A stretch of DNA of 64,000 nucleotides. Source: Polytrichum commune. Taxonomy: Eukaryota; Streptophyta; Polytrichopsida; Polytrichales; Polytrichaceae. Both the position numbers and the translations under genes were made by a program. Shown here piece by piece: positions 45,901 to 63,439 of this stretch. The notes below the pieces were generated by a model. That model saw nothing but the letters and a program-made list of their open reading frames with translations. It did no database searches and was not told the origin of the DNA. The stretch spans positions 30,061,554 to 30,125,553 of the forward strand of contig OX485803.1 of the NCBI GenBank assembly GCA_950295325.1, read 5' to 3'. How positions within the stretch are numbered: position 1 is the stretch's first letter; each line of letters begins with the position of its first letter.

Positions 45901-47788
45901 ATGCAATAACCCTGCCAAATACATCCACCAGCACCCTGGAGGACAAAACTGAATCCTTATGGTATAAAATTATGAACTAAACCTGTGAATTTCGATCTAC
46001 ATGCAAAGATGGTTTCTTTACACATACAAGTACCAACTGGAAGTAGCACCATTCCTTTCTCAAACCCACCATTTCAAACCTGAAACAAAGAATGGCACAA
46101 AAAGCACCTCCAAAACAGCTTGAAAATGAAATCATTCTGGATCAATCTATGTGCACAACACTAAAAGAGTCATGATCTAAGGGGCACTTCACACTGGACC
46201 TTGATGGCCTGGGAGACCAAGGGAGTTTGAATGGATGACACACCTACACGGAGGCCTACTTGGCATGCAATAGATAATGTTTCATGGTCTCTCTGTTCAG
46301 CCCACCTCAAAGTGGTGGGTCTAACACAAAACCGGGAGACCATGACACTTGAAAATCTGATCTTACAACCATTGATTTGTTATAACTTAGTGTGTATAGG
46401 ATGGTATTGATATAACATTCGGGGAGAGCCTGGTCACGTGTCTCTACAATACTCTTGAAGGCCTGTGACCACACAAAAATTTCAATTTCAACATTCCACG
46501 GTCTAGGGATTAGTTTCAAGGGCCCTCAACATTTTATGGTCAAGACCATTGGCCATACAGTAAAGTGACCTTAAATCCTGAACTTTAAACGGGTAGAAGA
46601 GGGAAGGAGGAGAAAATGTACGTGATGTCTGGATGAGAAATGCTCGCTGTCCAATTCCAACTCTAGGCTCCGTGCCAACAGCGTATAAGCCCGGCTCATA
46701 CTTACTCCACTTGTTCATGCATGAACTGGCCTTCAGCTTTGCTTGGCTTGTCCATTGTTGCCCTTTCCTTCCATCAATCATCACACAACATGATGTCAAT
46801 CATATTGTCAATGTATATAATACCTTCATGGAACCTTTTTGCATATAAGAATAAGAAGTTGCACCGCTTTGCAAAACTTCAACAAATAGTGCCACATCAT
46901 TCTTTTGTTGGGCTTTTGTTAGGCCTTTGTACAGGGAATGAGTCGTCTCTGTGATATAAACCTCCTCCGGCCTTGTACATTTCAAATAATACCATGTTGA
47001 GATTTATGAGAGGACGAGGTTCCCTTAAATGCACTGTAAAATTGTGGCATCTGGCATAATCCACAAGGTAGTGGGATATGGAGTAACTATTGCTTCTAAA
47101 CCTACTGCAAAACCTATGGCAATCTCGAATCTCATACTGAGGTGTAGGGTAAAGACAACTCTATGATTTTTAAGCATTGATGTTAGAATGAAGTATTACT
47201 GCAGGCCCGGAGGCAGAAAATGAAAGAACCCTGAACTATGGCAAGTGGCACCTCTTCTTCTAAACTGTGACTATGCAACGACACAATGTGCATTCTTAAG
47301 TGTAGTGAGTGTTCACCCTAGATAAGCATCTTGAGAGATTCTATTTGGCAAGTTCTTTTAAGTTGAGTCTTGGTAGAATGCTTTGTCTGAAGATAGATAG
47401 GTGACAATGAGCATCGGATTATGAAAGGTTGCCACTTGACTATGCTTGGCATTCATGCATGTCATCAAGGACCTTGATTCTAGGATTTATTTTGAGCCTT
47501 GAATAAAAAAGAGAACGTCCTTCACGTTGCTTAAGATTTCAATGCAAGGTATTCCTAGGTAGCAGAAAGTATCTACTAAACATGTACGAAAAATTGAAAT
47601 ACCACAATGATTCCATTGATTCATACTGCAAGTTTAAGAAAATGGAGAGTTGGTAACAGAATCAGCAAGCACCTGGGAATTCCTTGACGATCATCCACGC
47701 AGATGGGACACAGCTCGGGTAATTTTTTAGCTGGGGGGAACTGAATCCCACAAGCTGTGCAGATGTGAGCATCGTCTACTCCCTCCAT
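42966..47788 (-). CDS. Zinc-ribbon plus metallo-beta-lactamase-fold hydrolase-like protein
   Basis: Five exons join in phase: 47788-47673, 46767-46622, 45741-45573, 45380-45200 and 43196-42966 (stop), 280 residues. I start at the ATG of MEGVDDAHICTACG; the frame extends a little further up without an ATG. Residues about 10-33 form a rubredoxin-like knuckle (CTACG...CPIC). Then QQWTSQAKLK, EPGLYAVGTEPRVGIGQRA, HGNILWDCISYLDEAT, AIVISHPHFY, WVMWEHENVKFW, GGHFAGGQVLHW, LFTGDI, MRSFPNYIPLS and RVYGAFW, the order seen in a bacterial and plant family of MBL-fold proteins. The metal motif is HPHFY rather than HxHxDH, which I recall as normal for this group, so its reaction is unclear. Exon 4 could start upstream at 45403, adding residues; family spacing favours 45380. 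Intron 4 (2.0 kb) carries two fold-back elements. Confidence 0.88.
43365..43575. mobile_element. Intronic fold-back element (copy 1)
   Basis: Arms of about 95 bp: 43365-43460 contains AGTTTGGTCGAGAGTTG and CATGCTTGGAGTC, mirrored at 43478-43575 by GACTCCAAGCATGCACC and AACTCACGACCAAAACTCC. The spacer is about 17 bp. It lies in intron 4 of the MBL-fold gene and is the same family as 44809-45069. Confidence 0.75.
44809..45069. mobile_element. Intronic fold-back element (copy 2)
   Basis: Arms of about 97 bp at 44809-44905 and 44971-45069 share CGCATGCATAACTTTCCATG and GAGTTATCCATTAATTCAAC in mirror order; spacer about 65 bp. Pairing is better kept than in copy 1, so it is probably younger. Located about 130 bp upstream of the exon 4 donor's far side, within the 2.0-kb intron 4. 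Confidence 0.8.
46178..46573. mobile_element. TIR element, family E, in intron 2 of the MBL-fold gene
   Basis: 396 bp. The left end TAAGGGGCACTTCACAC is mirrored on the right (TAAGGTCACTTTACTG read inward), with GGCC blocks inside both. The interior has GTTTCATGGTCTC, GTGGTGGGTCTAACACAAAA and AGACCATGACACTT, as in the 39.0-40.1 kb cluster. It ends only about 50 bp from the exon 2 donor. Confidence 0.7.
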
Positions 47789-49138
47789 CTCCGAGACACT
47801 TCCCTCTTCTCCAATTCCACAACTCTGCAGAGGCAACCGCCAAACTCAAGAATTTTGTTAAAAGGCCACTAAAGACGGTCTCGGAGTTCTTGCATAGGTG
47901 GCTAATTTGAGCAGAGAATTCTTGACATTTTCAACCAACTCATGCTTGACTGATCGAATGCACCTCAAACCACAAAATGTATCATCTTCGAAATCTACTG
48001 AAACACCAAAGCCTACTATCGGAGCATCCAGATCCTGCTTGGAGAAATTATAGCTCTATGTTTGACGAAATCATTATATCTCCGCAATAAGCTGCTCAAA
48101 TTACCAACAATAAGAGACATAAATTTCTGCGAAGCTAATGGCTCCATCCATACCAGATGCCTGCAACCACGGCACGTGTCCCTCTTTTTCTACAAATTCA
48201 AGTCGATCGATTTCTCAATCTGCTCGATGCCGCAACTCAAAACCTTCACTAATTGTGTAAGTTGCTGTAGTACAGTACTGTATGTGCAACCATGCAGACG
48301 TTTAGTGTAAAAGATATATATTTAATTCACAAAAATCCTTGCCACACTCCCGACTCTCGCTATCAGCGGCATCTAATGATATAAAAAAAATTAGAAAACC
48401 CTCACCTACCGACATTTAATAGGGTGTGCATTTAAGACAAAGCCAATCTGCAACAGTAACCGGCAGAGGTCACTATTCAACCAAACATCAAAAATTCTTC
48501 ACCTCACTCGTTCAAATCTGTTACTAAAAAATCCTCCCATTCATCATTTCGGCAGCTTCCCTGAAATCCTCGAAAGAATTCTCCATCTTCAATACCAGAA
48601 ACGACAATGTAGTTCCATAACCTTAGAGAGTTAAACCCCCTTGAAATTCCACCAGATTCGACAAACTTTGGTTATTTGAGAACGAAAAGTTTTCAAATTA
48701 CCAGCGTAGTAGAGTGAAGAGTGACCTACAGTACCTTGCCGTCGACTCGGTGGCCGATGAATTCACCTCCAGAAATCCAACCAAAAGCTGCGAAGCATGT
48801 GAAAGAAGCGAGAGAGAGAGAGAGAGAGAGAAGGCGTTCCCAATATGTTCACCATCACGTTCCATGTGGCAGATTCCTATTGGCGTTCTGCGCCTGTCCC
48901 ACGTGGGATGTTCCCATTGTTGCAGGGCCTTTTCAGATAATGAGAGGTCAATATTCCCTGTACACGTATTTAAAGAAATTACGTGTAATTGTACGCGTTT
49001 CTGCATAAATACGCATCTCCCAATTCACTTATTTGACTTGTTATTGTAGCTTATTATATTGATAAATTACAGTATGTATTGATAATGTACCATTATTAAT
49101 GCCAATATGAATATACTTCAATCAGATCACGGCTAACA
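47789..49138. promoter_or_regulatory. Upstream region of the MBL-fold gene
   Basis: A (GA)n run at 48809-48831, CT-rich on the gene's strand, lies about 1 kb upstream, in a locally GC-richer patch (48700-48920) typical of a plant core promoter or leader. A donor-like AAG/GTACTG at about 48738 and an acceptor-like CTGCAG at about 47827 would allow a 5' UTR intron. No other gene is visible. All of this is inference. Confidence 0.35.
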
Positions 49139-49622
49139 GTGTGTGAACTCTAAACTCCGTAGTATCACACCTATGGCATCCAAAGTGCATGTGATATTAC
49201 GGAGTTTTGTAGTGTTAATATGGATGCGTGATACTATAGAATTAATGTAGCATGTGACATTATGGAATAACATGCAGGAGATGTGAGGACAACTTGAAAT
49301 CGTTCTCCCATCCACCTCCGCAGTGTGGTCCACTCCATTTGGCCTTCCCAGGCGATGTAACGGACACATGCACCAACATTCAACAAGTGGCATCAGAAGA
49401 ATAAGAAGGTGGCACTCCACATCTTGACACATGGCACAATGCGAGGGTATGGGTTGACTTCTTTGGTGGTTTGCATTAATGACAAATTTTGTGATAAAAG
49501 GGAGAGAAATGTGACAATAAGGAGTCAGATTTGAACTACGAACATCATTTCCCTAGAATTTCGGGATATTAGAGAGTGTGTGGCGTTATGGAATATGATA
49601 TTACGGAGTTTAGGGTGTATGT
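49139..49622. mobile_element. MITE-like TIR element, family F (copy 2)
   Basis: The left end AGTGTGTGAACTC, then TAAACTCCGTAGTATCACAC, is mirrored at the right by GATATTACGGAGTTTAGGGTG. The internal motif GTGATATTACGGAGTTTTG at 49190 shows sub-repetition of the end. About 480 bp; the interior matches copy 1 (25711-26080) in reverse. Confidence 0.7.
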
Positions 49623-51069
49623 TTGACAAATTTCTTTTGACATTTAACTTCAAATCCAAAGTGTCATGTGACATTTTCAAAAAAAAAAAAAATGTAAATT
49701 GACATCTATATTTTCTACTAAAATATCTCTTCAATGTCACATCCGTAATAGTTCATGTCATTCCAATTTCTAACATGTCAATTGACGTGTGGTTTTTTTT
49801 ACAAGTCACACTACATGTCAAAATTTAAATTATGCATGTCAATTGATGTGCTTTTTGAGCAAGTTTTTGCATGTCAAATGTCAAAACCCTGCAAAAAATT
49901 TTGACAAAAATGCACCTTGACGCCTAACTCATTGGCTCAAAGGATTTAGCTTTTGGATAACGTCGCACATTATTATATACAAATTATTTTTGTGCTTTAT
50001 TTGATTAATACTAAACACGCCTACTTAAGTATTATTGGTTTATTTAACATTCGATTGTGTTATACTATAATGATACATGTTTTATTTTGGTTGCTTGGAA
50101 TGTGTGACTCAAAATGCATGATTAATAAATATCTCATGCTCGGATCGGTTTACATTTAAATGACACAAACTTGGAACATGGTATTCGTGAAGAACATTCA
50201 TACATAGGTGCATTTTATGTTGTTTTTGGTTAGATGAAAATACACCTATATAAGTGCATGTTATGTTTTGTATATGTTATGTTTATCTATGTTATTTATG
50301 TGTTTTGAGGTGTAAATTGCAATGTGATTTTAGATATGTGTGTATTAAAATTGGTGTTATATTTTTTATAATGGAACTTGTGACTTATAGATTAAATCTA
50401 TTCTTTAAGTTGTATAATTATATTGTCCAAATGACTATATCTAATCTTACTAAACATAAATCCACATCATTAAATAATAAATTTAATACTTATATTTTAA
50501 AGCATCATAGGCCTAGTTTTTTTTAATATATGTAAAGTTATTTACGTAAAGGATATCTCAAATTATATAATATTTATTTATCAAGAATGTTTTTAGATGC
50601 CTCCATGAGAGTTAAACTTGTTATAATTTCTTTCGCTTCACATTTTTTTATAGGCTTCAAAGATTCATTTTATAGAAAATTAAAAATTACATATTCATGT
50701 GAAAAAATTGAGCCTTAAATTTCTAATTTAAAAAATTAAAAAGCCTTCTCATATCCACTAGTTTGAACACTTCACATTTAAGAATTAAGTTGATATTTAA
50801 TAATAAATCAAGTATAAACATAAATTTTAAATTTGATTTGAGATGAAAATTTATATTTTATTCAAATAATAAAATATTTTTATGTTAAATTTATTTTATA
50901 TATTTAATAAATAAAATTTATGTATTTATAATGTATATAAAATTAGTTAGATTTGTATTTTATTATTTATTATTTATTATTTTAACTTTTAAATTATTAT
51001 TATTTAAAAAAACTTCGAGATTAACTTGTAAAAATGGATGAATCAGAATGATATTACAATTTTAACTGA
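49623..51069. other. Extremely AT-rich gene-free tract
   Basis: Composition becomes very AT-rich, most strongly at 50480-51010, with long runs of TTAT/AATA. No gene seen. It adjoins the CACTA remnant and may be part of the same decayed element. Confidence 0.5.
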
Positions 51070-51570
51070 ATAATGATCATAGGAGAAAAAAGTTTCTTGA
51101 CTTTTGTAGACCAATTGGTGCATTAATTTGTCCAAACAAAATTAAGTTTTATTTTCTTCTTATATTGGCTATATGGAGTTAGAAACTCAAGATTATCATA
51201 ATATTTTACAATCATTTGTAATCAATGGCAGCAAAGGTACGTCTAAAAAGCACTCTAAGTTGAAACAAGCACTATAAAAGTTCAATGGGTTGTTTTAGTG
51301 GATTATTCTTTCTAAAATAAAAGTAGGTGAAATACTTAAAATGAACAAGAAAAAATTAAAGTGATGTGCATATTAAAAATGTGTTCTCACTCATCATATT
51401 TGATATCCACCTCATTTGATCATATATCTCATAGATGAGATGGAATTGTATGGGCTACTTCAAGCTGAACATATATATTTTATTGAGAGGCATATGAAGG
51501 AGTTGAAAGATTATGTAAAACAAAGAAATCATCCAAAAGGTAGCATGACATTCCTCTAGAAATGGTATGA
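51070..51570 (+). pseudogene. CACTA (En/Spm) TNP2-type transposase remnant
   Basis: On the + strand the segment at about 51440-51550 reads DEMELYGLLQAEHIYFIERH followed by MKELKDYVKQRNHPKGSM. This parallels the block of plant TNP2/DUF4218 proteins that reads roughly DELE..GPVQ.RWMYPIERYMK.LK.YVRN..RPEGS. Upstream, in other frames, a FDIHLI stretch fits the preceding FFDIMVHL region. Stops and frame changes are frequent, and no CACTA ends were found. It is a long-dead copy. Confidence 0.7.
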
Positions 51571-57291
<5,721 letters not shown>

Positions 57292-58839
57292 TATGACAAC
57301 CTCTACACTTTGAGCTCTTTGTGGTATTCACCCCGACACAGGTGTGATCTGTTAGCTAAGCCATTAGTCAAGCCCTTAATTCAAATTGAGAAATTCAGAT
57401 CTGAACTTTCTTTTAGCTTTTTCTTGATTTTTAAATATTTGATTGTATACTCCGGTTCCAACCTCTACGTCACTCCAACTTCAATTGTGCCTATCCTTCT
57501 AGAACGTGAAGCAACACAATGGCTATTTGAAGATCCACTAATTCCTTCTGGTGATGTACAATCAAACCTGCCTTTCTACCAATAATTGTCACACCTTTAG
57601 GCCTTCAATGCAAGTATGTCAATCAAAGAGAATTGGATGCAATTGAATATGGGTACTGTGCAGGTTGCGACCTACATGTCAATCTCCACAAAAACATGAA
57701 ACCAGGTAATTTAATCACATTTCCATTCCAAGTAATTCAATTCACATGTGGCTTAAGGAATCATGTGAACTTATGGAAACTACTCAAAAGAGTGCCGACA
57801 TTTCCTTCAACTTTGGACCATACGTGCTATTTATGAGGACTCTTGTCTATATAATCACCAGTAAAATGAATTGTGTGTGCATTGCAGAATTACTACATTG
57901 AAGAGATCTCCCATGTATTCAGACAGGAACTAGGAATGAGCAATTATTCAATGCAATCATTGTGCACTCCAACCTAAAGATCAACTTTGATCTACCTGAA
58001 GTGTCTCAAAAAGAAACTGATTGGAAAACATATATAACATTCTTTATATTTGAGTCGGACCTGCTCTGTGCTATACACTGAGGTAATGTGAATTCTATGA
58101 GATCAAGGGAAAAGATCAGGACAAGGTAGCTGGACTCGGAGCCATCCATCAGACACTCCAATTACTTGCACAAAATATTTATCCCCAGCATGCAAAGGAA
58201 TTGCAGTGAATTGCAGCTGTGTTGTCAACTCAGGAATTTCTGGCAAAAGTGGAAGACAAGGAGTTGAATCTGGATTTAAGCCCATCTTTCTCCATTCCAT
58301 CATAATCTTCTCTGCTTATCGCTATTGTAAATTTATGGATGCTTCCGATGTGGAATTTAAAATTTCCAGTTTATGCACTTCTGACGGGGTCACTGGATCT
58401 GCAGATGTGCAAGAACAAACAGACTGCACTAGAAATTAACAGAAAAGCAATAATTCCCGACAAATTGTTTCAGGATGCGGGTACGCAATCAGCAGTCAAC
58501 ATTTGACATTCTAGAACTGAATCACATTTGAAAGTGAAAACCTTCTTTGATTCAGACACAGATGGCATCAAGAGGTTCCTCTTGATACTCAGCCTCTCTC
58601 TAAGCATTTGCTCCTGAAATTTGTGAAATACATCAACTCATTAGAAGCATTGGAAGCAATTTTGAAACAACTGCTCTAAAGGGGAGACTTAGTTGCCACC
58701 CCGGAATAATGTAATACCAAACAGAAACCATGATCAGATGATCGAAGCACGCGCAAGAACTAAATGTTCAGATTGACGAAGTTCTATCCTGACACTCAAA
58801 AAAGTGCAACGAACTACATAGCTACAAACCTGTTCCCGG
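57292..58839. other. No certain gene between PACRGL and the SRPBCC gene
   Basis: Probably 3' UTR of the PACRGL homologue followed by spacer. The 58500-58720 segment (ACATTTGAAAGTG, CATTAGAAGCATT and AAAGGGGAGA) recurs in order near 60785-60920, so it is a local dispersed duplication. Short frames have no known motif. Confidence 0.45.
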
Positions 58840-59240
58840 AACAAGTCAAAAATTTCCAGACAATTGAGTCAATCCAACATTAGTACTGATGACACGCACC
58901 TAAATAATTCAATCCGCCAAAATTCGTGCTGCATCGCAAAATTAGGTTGGGTCAGCGTCTAAGTGGAGTACGCCCTCTTCTTCAAGCCCGAACCTACAAA
59001 CCTGTCCTGGCAGGAACATGTCGAACTTGGTCCTAAAACGAACAGGGCAAGCAAAAAAGATCGAATTCCAGACAAAGTGAGTCAATCCAACACTGCTACT
59101 GACACGCACCTACATTATTCAATCTGCCAAAATTCGTGTGGCATTCCAAACTTAAATTATATTTCAATCTGCTAAGACTCGTGTGACATTCAAAAATTGG
59201 GTTGGCTAGGTACTAGATTCTGCCCTCTTCTTCAAGGCGA
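58840..59240. repeat. Tandem duplication covering the 3' tail of the SRPBCC gene
   Basis: Blocks 58840-58995 and 59068-59240 run in parallel: GAGTCAATCCAACA, TGACACGCACCTA, TTCAATC(C/T)GCCAAAATTCGTG, GGTTGG and GCCCTCTTCTTCAAG. The last block is the final codons of the gene (59206-59235), so the left block contains a detached copy of its end plus 3' flank. Confidence 0.8.
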
Positions 59241-59718
59241 CAGCCATGCGTTTAAACCCATCTTCCACTTGCGCCCGTGGCAAAAGCACCGCGCCGGGTC
59301 CCGTAAATGCTTCTTCCGTTCGATAATTCGTTGGCCCACTAATTCCTCCTCCATTCCCGACATCTTGCTCCAACCACTGGTATCGCGTCCCTTTCACGAC
59401 GCCCAAAGACGCAGCGAGTCCCGAGAATTTGTACGCCAAAACCGCCTTGCTGCAATTGCAATTGACTTCTCCTCCTGTGGATGGCGCTGTCAGCTCCGTC
59501 ACCTTCTCGACCGACGTGGTGGACGTGCCATCAGAGTATTGGGCGTGGAGCATGAACTCCGTGCCGACAGTGACCTGGCCCGGCGGGTGGACGTCGGTCA
59601 CATCCACGATGAATGGGTTCCAATCCTTGTAGGCTGCGACGTCTAGAAGGATCGCCCATATGGTCACAATCGACGAGTTGATTTGAATGGCAGCTTGGGC
59701 TACAGGAGCCGCTGACAT
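59206..59718 (-). CDS. SRPBCC (START/polyketide-cyclase-like) protein
   Basis: Single exon of 170 residues, ATG at 59718. The helix-grip pattern is clear: opening strand AIQINSSIVTIWAILLDV, then AAYKDWNPFI (the WNP motif), GQVTVGTEF, a Cys-rich CNCS strand, YKFSGL, TNYRTEEAFTG and the C-terminal helix FKRMAVALKKRAE. This is close to the bacterial and plant 'polyketide cyclase2/SRPBCC' group of about 150-170 residues, a fold that binds small hydrophobic ligands; ligand and role here are unknown. No signal peptide, so probably cytosolic. A TATA run lies 17-28 bp upstream of the ATG, implying a very short leader. The 3' end is duplicated downstream. Confidence 0.88.
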   Translation of the reverse strand: MSAAPVAQAAIQINSSIVTIWAILLDVAAYKDWNPFIVDVTDVHPPGQVTVGTEFMLHAQYSDGTSTTSVEKVTELTAPSTGGEVNCNCSKAVLAYKFSGLAASLGVVKGTRYQWLEQDVGNGGGISGPTNYRTEEAFTGPGAVLLPRAQVEDGFKRMAVALKKRAESST

Positions 59719-59734
59719 TGCGACCGCGGGGGCC

Positions 59735-59746
59735 TTATATATATGA
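59735..59746 (-). promoter_or_regulatory. TATA-like box of the SRPBCC gene
   Basis: On the gene's strand the sequence reads CATATATATAAGG, ending 17 bp before the ATG. Its distance would put transcription start at or near the start codon, so either the leader is very short or another upstream element is used. Confidence 0.4.
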
Positions 59747-60164
59747 AATAGGTTTTCGAGAATCAGACAATCCTGCGCTTCGTGTATGCAATCTGCGTTC
59801 AGACAACGACACTCGTGATTCTTCTATCGAGTCGTAATTGATTGCATACCAAGGTCTACCTCTCTCCTATGGTGGCAAATACCTGGAGGTAAAGCTACAG
59901 TTAGGGCCAGTCATCGATATCCAGAGCTCTACTAGAGACGATCCTCTTTATAATGGGTTTTTCAAGCTTTTTTTGGGCAAATACCGCATGCTCATCTTGC
60001 ACACAAATATATTTATATTTGTATCCATCAATTATTGACTGCTAGTCAATAATTGATATACAATAAGGATTTCAAAAACATATAGGCTTTGCTGGTGGAA
60101 TGAGCTTGCCCTAAAGAACTTAGAAAACTGATTATTGAGAGAATCGTTTTCCAGCAACCATAGC

Positions 60165-60810
60165 CGGAGTTGCTCTTAGAACATTTTGGAGCAGCAACCC
60201 ACCTATTTTGAAGGCGATGCTTCATAATAAAGAGTATCATCTTTTGAGACTAGAGATTGTGGGAGATCCTATAAATTTTCGCACAAGTGGAAGCCCATGC
60301 CTAGCCTTGGGTCAGACTGGATGATGATGTCTGCTTTCAATCAAAAATTTGCTTTCAACTAATTCTAAAAACATCAACATTTGAAAGTGTCAGCCTTTTC
60401 TCATACGGTATCCATGGGTTCCTCTCAATGCCTACTTGATTCTAAGCAAGTTACTCCCCTTTGTAAGATCACAATTCATCAGTTCATTATGAGTATAGTT
60501 AGAAGCGACTTATAAGAAACAAGGTACTACAGTTCAAAAGGGTAGAGTTGCCACTAGCTTATAAGAATCATAGTTTGGAGCTGCTACAACATGTTTGAGC
60601 AGCAACCTTAATTTGGAGCTGATACTTTCAAATTATTAGCATCATTATCTTTTAAAACTACAGATTGTGAGAAATTTGATAACTTTACTTTCAAGAATAA
60701 AAGCCTAGCCTGGGGTCTGGATGGTGATCCCTACCAATTATTTCAATGGAATAATCGCTTCTAACCAGTTGATTTAAGAACATTAACATTTGAAAGTGTA
60801 CACCTGTCAA
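60165..60810. repeat. Old tandem duplication of about 400 bp
   Basis: Segments around 60165-60440 and 60570-60810 share in order TTTGGAGC(A/T)GC, TATCTTTTAAAACTA or TCATCTTTTGAGACTA, AGATTGTG(A/G)GA, AAGCCTAGCCT-like and ACATTTGAAAGTGT blocks. Non-coding and strongly diverged. Confidence 0.6.
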
Positions 60811-61375
60811 TGCCTTCTTTCCAAGCAAGTCGCTCCCCATTGTGAGACAACAAATCAAGTTCATTAGAAGCATTTAGAAGCAATTTAATTACAATGAACA
60901 GCTCTATAAAGGGGAGAGGTCAAGTTTGCTACCCCAGGACCTCTCCTCTCTGAGCACTGCTATTGTTGTCTTCAACATGCTGCTTGGATTTAATCAACTT
61001 AGTCTAGCCTAGTAAGAAAACTAACTTACCTCAAAGCTGCACAAAGTGGTTGCTGTGTAGGTAGTAATTACCAAATTGCTCACACCAATATTATTGCAAA
61101 AAGATAGAAGATTGAATGAAGTGCCTGCTCATTGCATCCACAGCTTCTCTCACCCAGGAACTTATCAAGTGAAGGCCACACGAATTCACATTGCCAATTT
61201 CAAAACAGAGACAGGTGGGCCAAGGGAAAAGAACTTTGGCCTTGACATGTGCCTAATGTGGAGCTTGGTTCCCCTGATGGTCCCTCTTTTATTTGGTACA
61301 AATGTCTGTTTTCAACTCCGATCCAAGACAGCAATTTTGTAAGACTTAGACGATGATCTAAGGTGTTCATCAGCT

Positions 61376-61760
61376 TAGACGATGAGTAAGAGGAGGTTGA
61401 CTATCCCAAGCCCTAAAGATAGCAGATTATGCCACTTCTACGATGTTGTTGAAAATGAGGCACATTTTGTGTTCAAGTGTCCCCTGTACAACTCTGTTAG
61501 ACAGGCTTCCTTCCCTATTTCAGGATGTAGTACTAGGCAATCTCAAGTCTTTCTTCCAAAAGGACAAGAAGTTAATATTAGCCTATATCTCACAGACCAT
61601 TGCCCTCCATTACTCTAGGGAATTATCCTCTTTGTCACCATCTCGATGTACTTGTTGTCTCATAAGCCTTTTGGCTTTCCAGACTTTAAAATCAATTTTG
61701 TTTCATTCGATAGAAAAATGCTCCAGGTGCCACCAAAAAATTGGACAGCAACAAATGGCA
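61376..61760 (+). pseudogene. LINE (non-LTR) ORF2 C-terminal remnant
   Basis: The frame from 61382 reads DSRLCHFYDVVENEAHFVF then KCPLYNSVR, the zinc-knuckle signature (C..C/Y..EDE.HF.F.CP.Y..R) after the reverse transcriptase in many plant LINEs. The second Cys is Tyr. The downstream KDKKLILAYISQTI helix continues in another frame, so the copy is frameshifted and truncated at its 5' side. No A tail was identified with confidence. Confidence 0.6.
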
Positions 61761-63439
61761 TGTACATAGTGTGGTCCACTATATCACACATTGGCATAAT
61801 GCCTCCTTTTCATAAAGCACTCTTTACTCATATTCCTCTTTCCAAAGAAGCTTCAGAGAGCAACTCCTCTTGTGAAGTATTGCGTTCATGACACAGTATC
61901 AATCTAAGCATATGTGAGAAAGCAGCAAATATTGCAGCATGTCACACCTGGACATGACAAGTTAACTGCAATTTCAACCATATCCAACAGACACTTGCAT
62001 GGTTCAAACATGCTACATGCAATTCTTGACACTGCTACCAAGCGACCTTCTGAATTTGAGATGGCAGAGGTCAATTTAGTATTTGAATTCGGTAAATGAG
62101 AGCAAGCAGCATCAAGAACCTGTGTTCGCATTTGATTCCAACAAAATGTGGAAGCATGACTATCTTGAAACTTTACAGGATGCGCATGGCCAATCTGAAG
62201 CGCCAGATTCCATATTCATTGAACCACAGTATGTTCCTGCCTCATGTCCATTCAGTAGAGGGCTCAGCTTCTCCTGCTACAGAACTGCAAAGAGTTAGAC
62301 CTTCTATAACAGCATGATGCTGTATGCATATTCTGAAACCATGTAAAGAGTAAAACGACAGGATAATTCACTAAGTTCAACCTTGCACACCATTCACTCC
62401 ATCCCTCTTTCAGTCTTAACACAAGTATGTTCACTTGGACTTGAACCTTGACTGTCAAACTGATAAACAATCCATACTAACCTTCTGAACACCAATCACA
62501 CGAACAAGACTAACAGATTGTAATGCAACAAAGTGATATATCAATGTTTGATCTCCACAGTAAGGAAAAGTAAATGAATAACCTTCAACCACGAAAGAGT
62601 CACTTGTGTTCAAGCACAGACATGAAAGGTTTGGAATATTGATCAATTCACCGCTGCTGACAGGTATATCCTAGTATCAGTGCTCAAGAACATCCAAAAG
62701 AGAATGAAGAGAAGATGGCGGCCTGCAGAGTACCTACCTACAAACTTGTACCCACTTTGGGTCGTATATATGCTGCCAAACTATTCCACCTGGCACTGCT
62801 AAATGCAATGTCTCATCTGGGTAGCACATGAGATATGATGTCCATCTGCGCCATCCAAAGTATCAAAACCATCAATCCACTATCAGACACAATGAGAAAG
62901 CAAGATGTGTCTTCAAACGACATTGTCCTCATATCCTTTCCTAGCTAATAAAAACTAACATTCATACCATTACATGAAGGTTTAGACTTTTCTGACATCG
63001 ACTCATTGGCTTCAAACCAATGAGAAGCTTTGGAGACATCCTCTGTGATACATGCAATTGTAATTTTCCAGACTTGGAAAAGACAATAGTTCCATATAGC
63101 CCTACCAACATGCGGTAAAAACTTGAAGTCCTCCAAATCTAACTTGCAATTATCCAGATCAAAACAGAAGTATTAAGACATACCTGTTGTGGGGAATTGA
63201 AACCAGTCAAGGTCGTCACGATCGATACCGCCTGATGACAGCTCAGATGTCTATCAAGAACTTAGCACATGCAAGTGACCTGTTGCACTTCTGCAGGCTG
63301 TGCATCAGACTGGAATGAACAACATTCGGCTTATTCCTCTCTGCATCTCATTAAAGATAAGACCTTGGTCTCCACAAAGACCTCAACACAGGGGATCCCT
63401 CTAAATGATGTTTTGAGAATATCACAGAGGATTTCCAGT
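61761..63439. other. No certain gene; 3' flank of the histidine kinase gene
   Basis: The - strand kinase ends at 63440, so its 3' UTR lies just left of that point. Short frames on both strands at 61900-62650 carry no known domain. Confidence 0.45.

Noticed and set aside
49528-49575. A tRNA-like T-arm on the - strand (GTTCAAATC)
   Set aside because: There is no matching A box, acceptor stem or anticodon arm at the right distance, and it lies inside a MITE.
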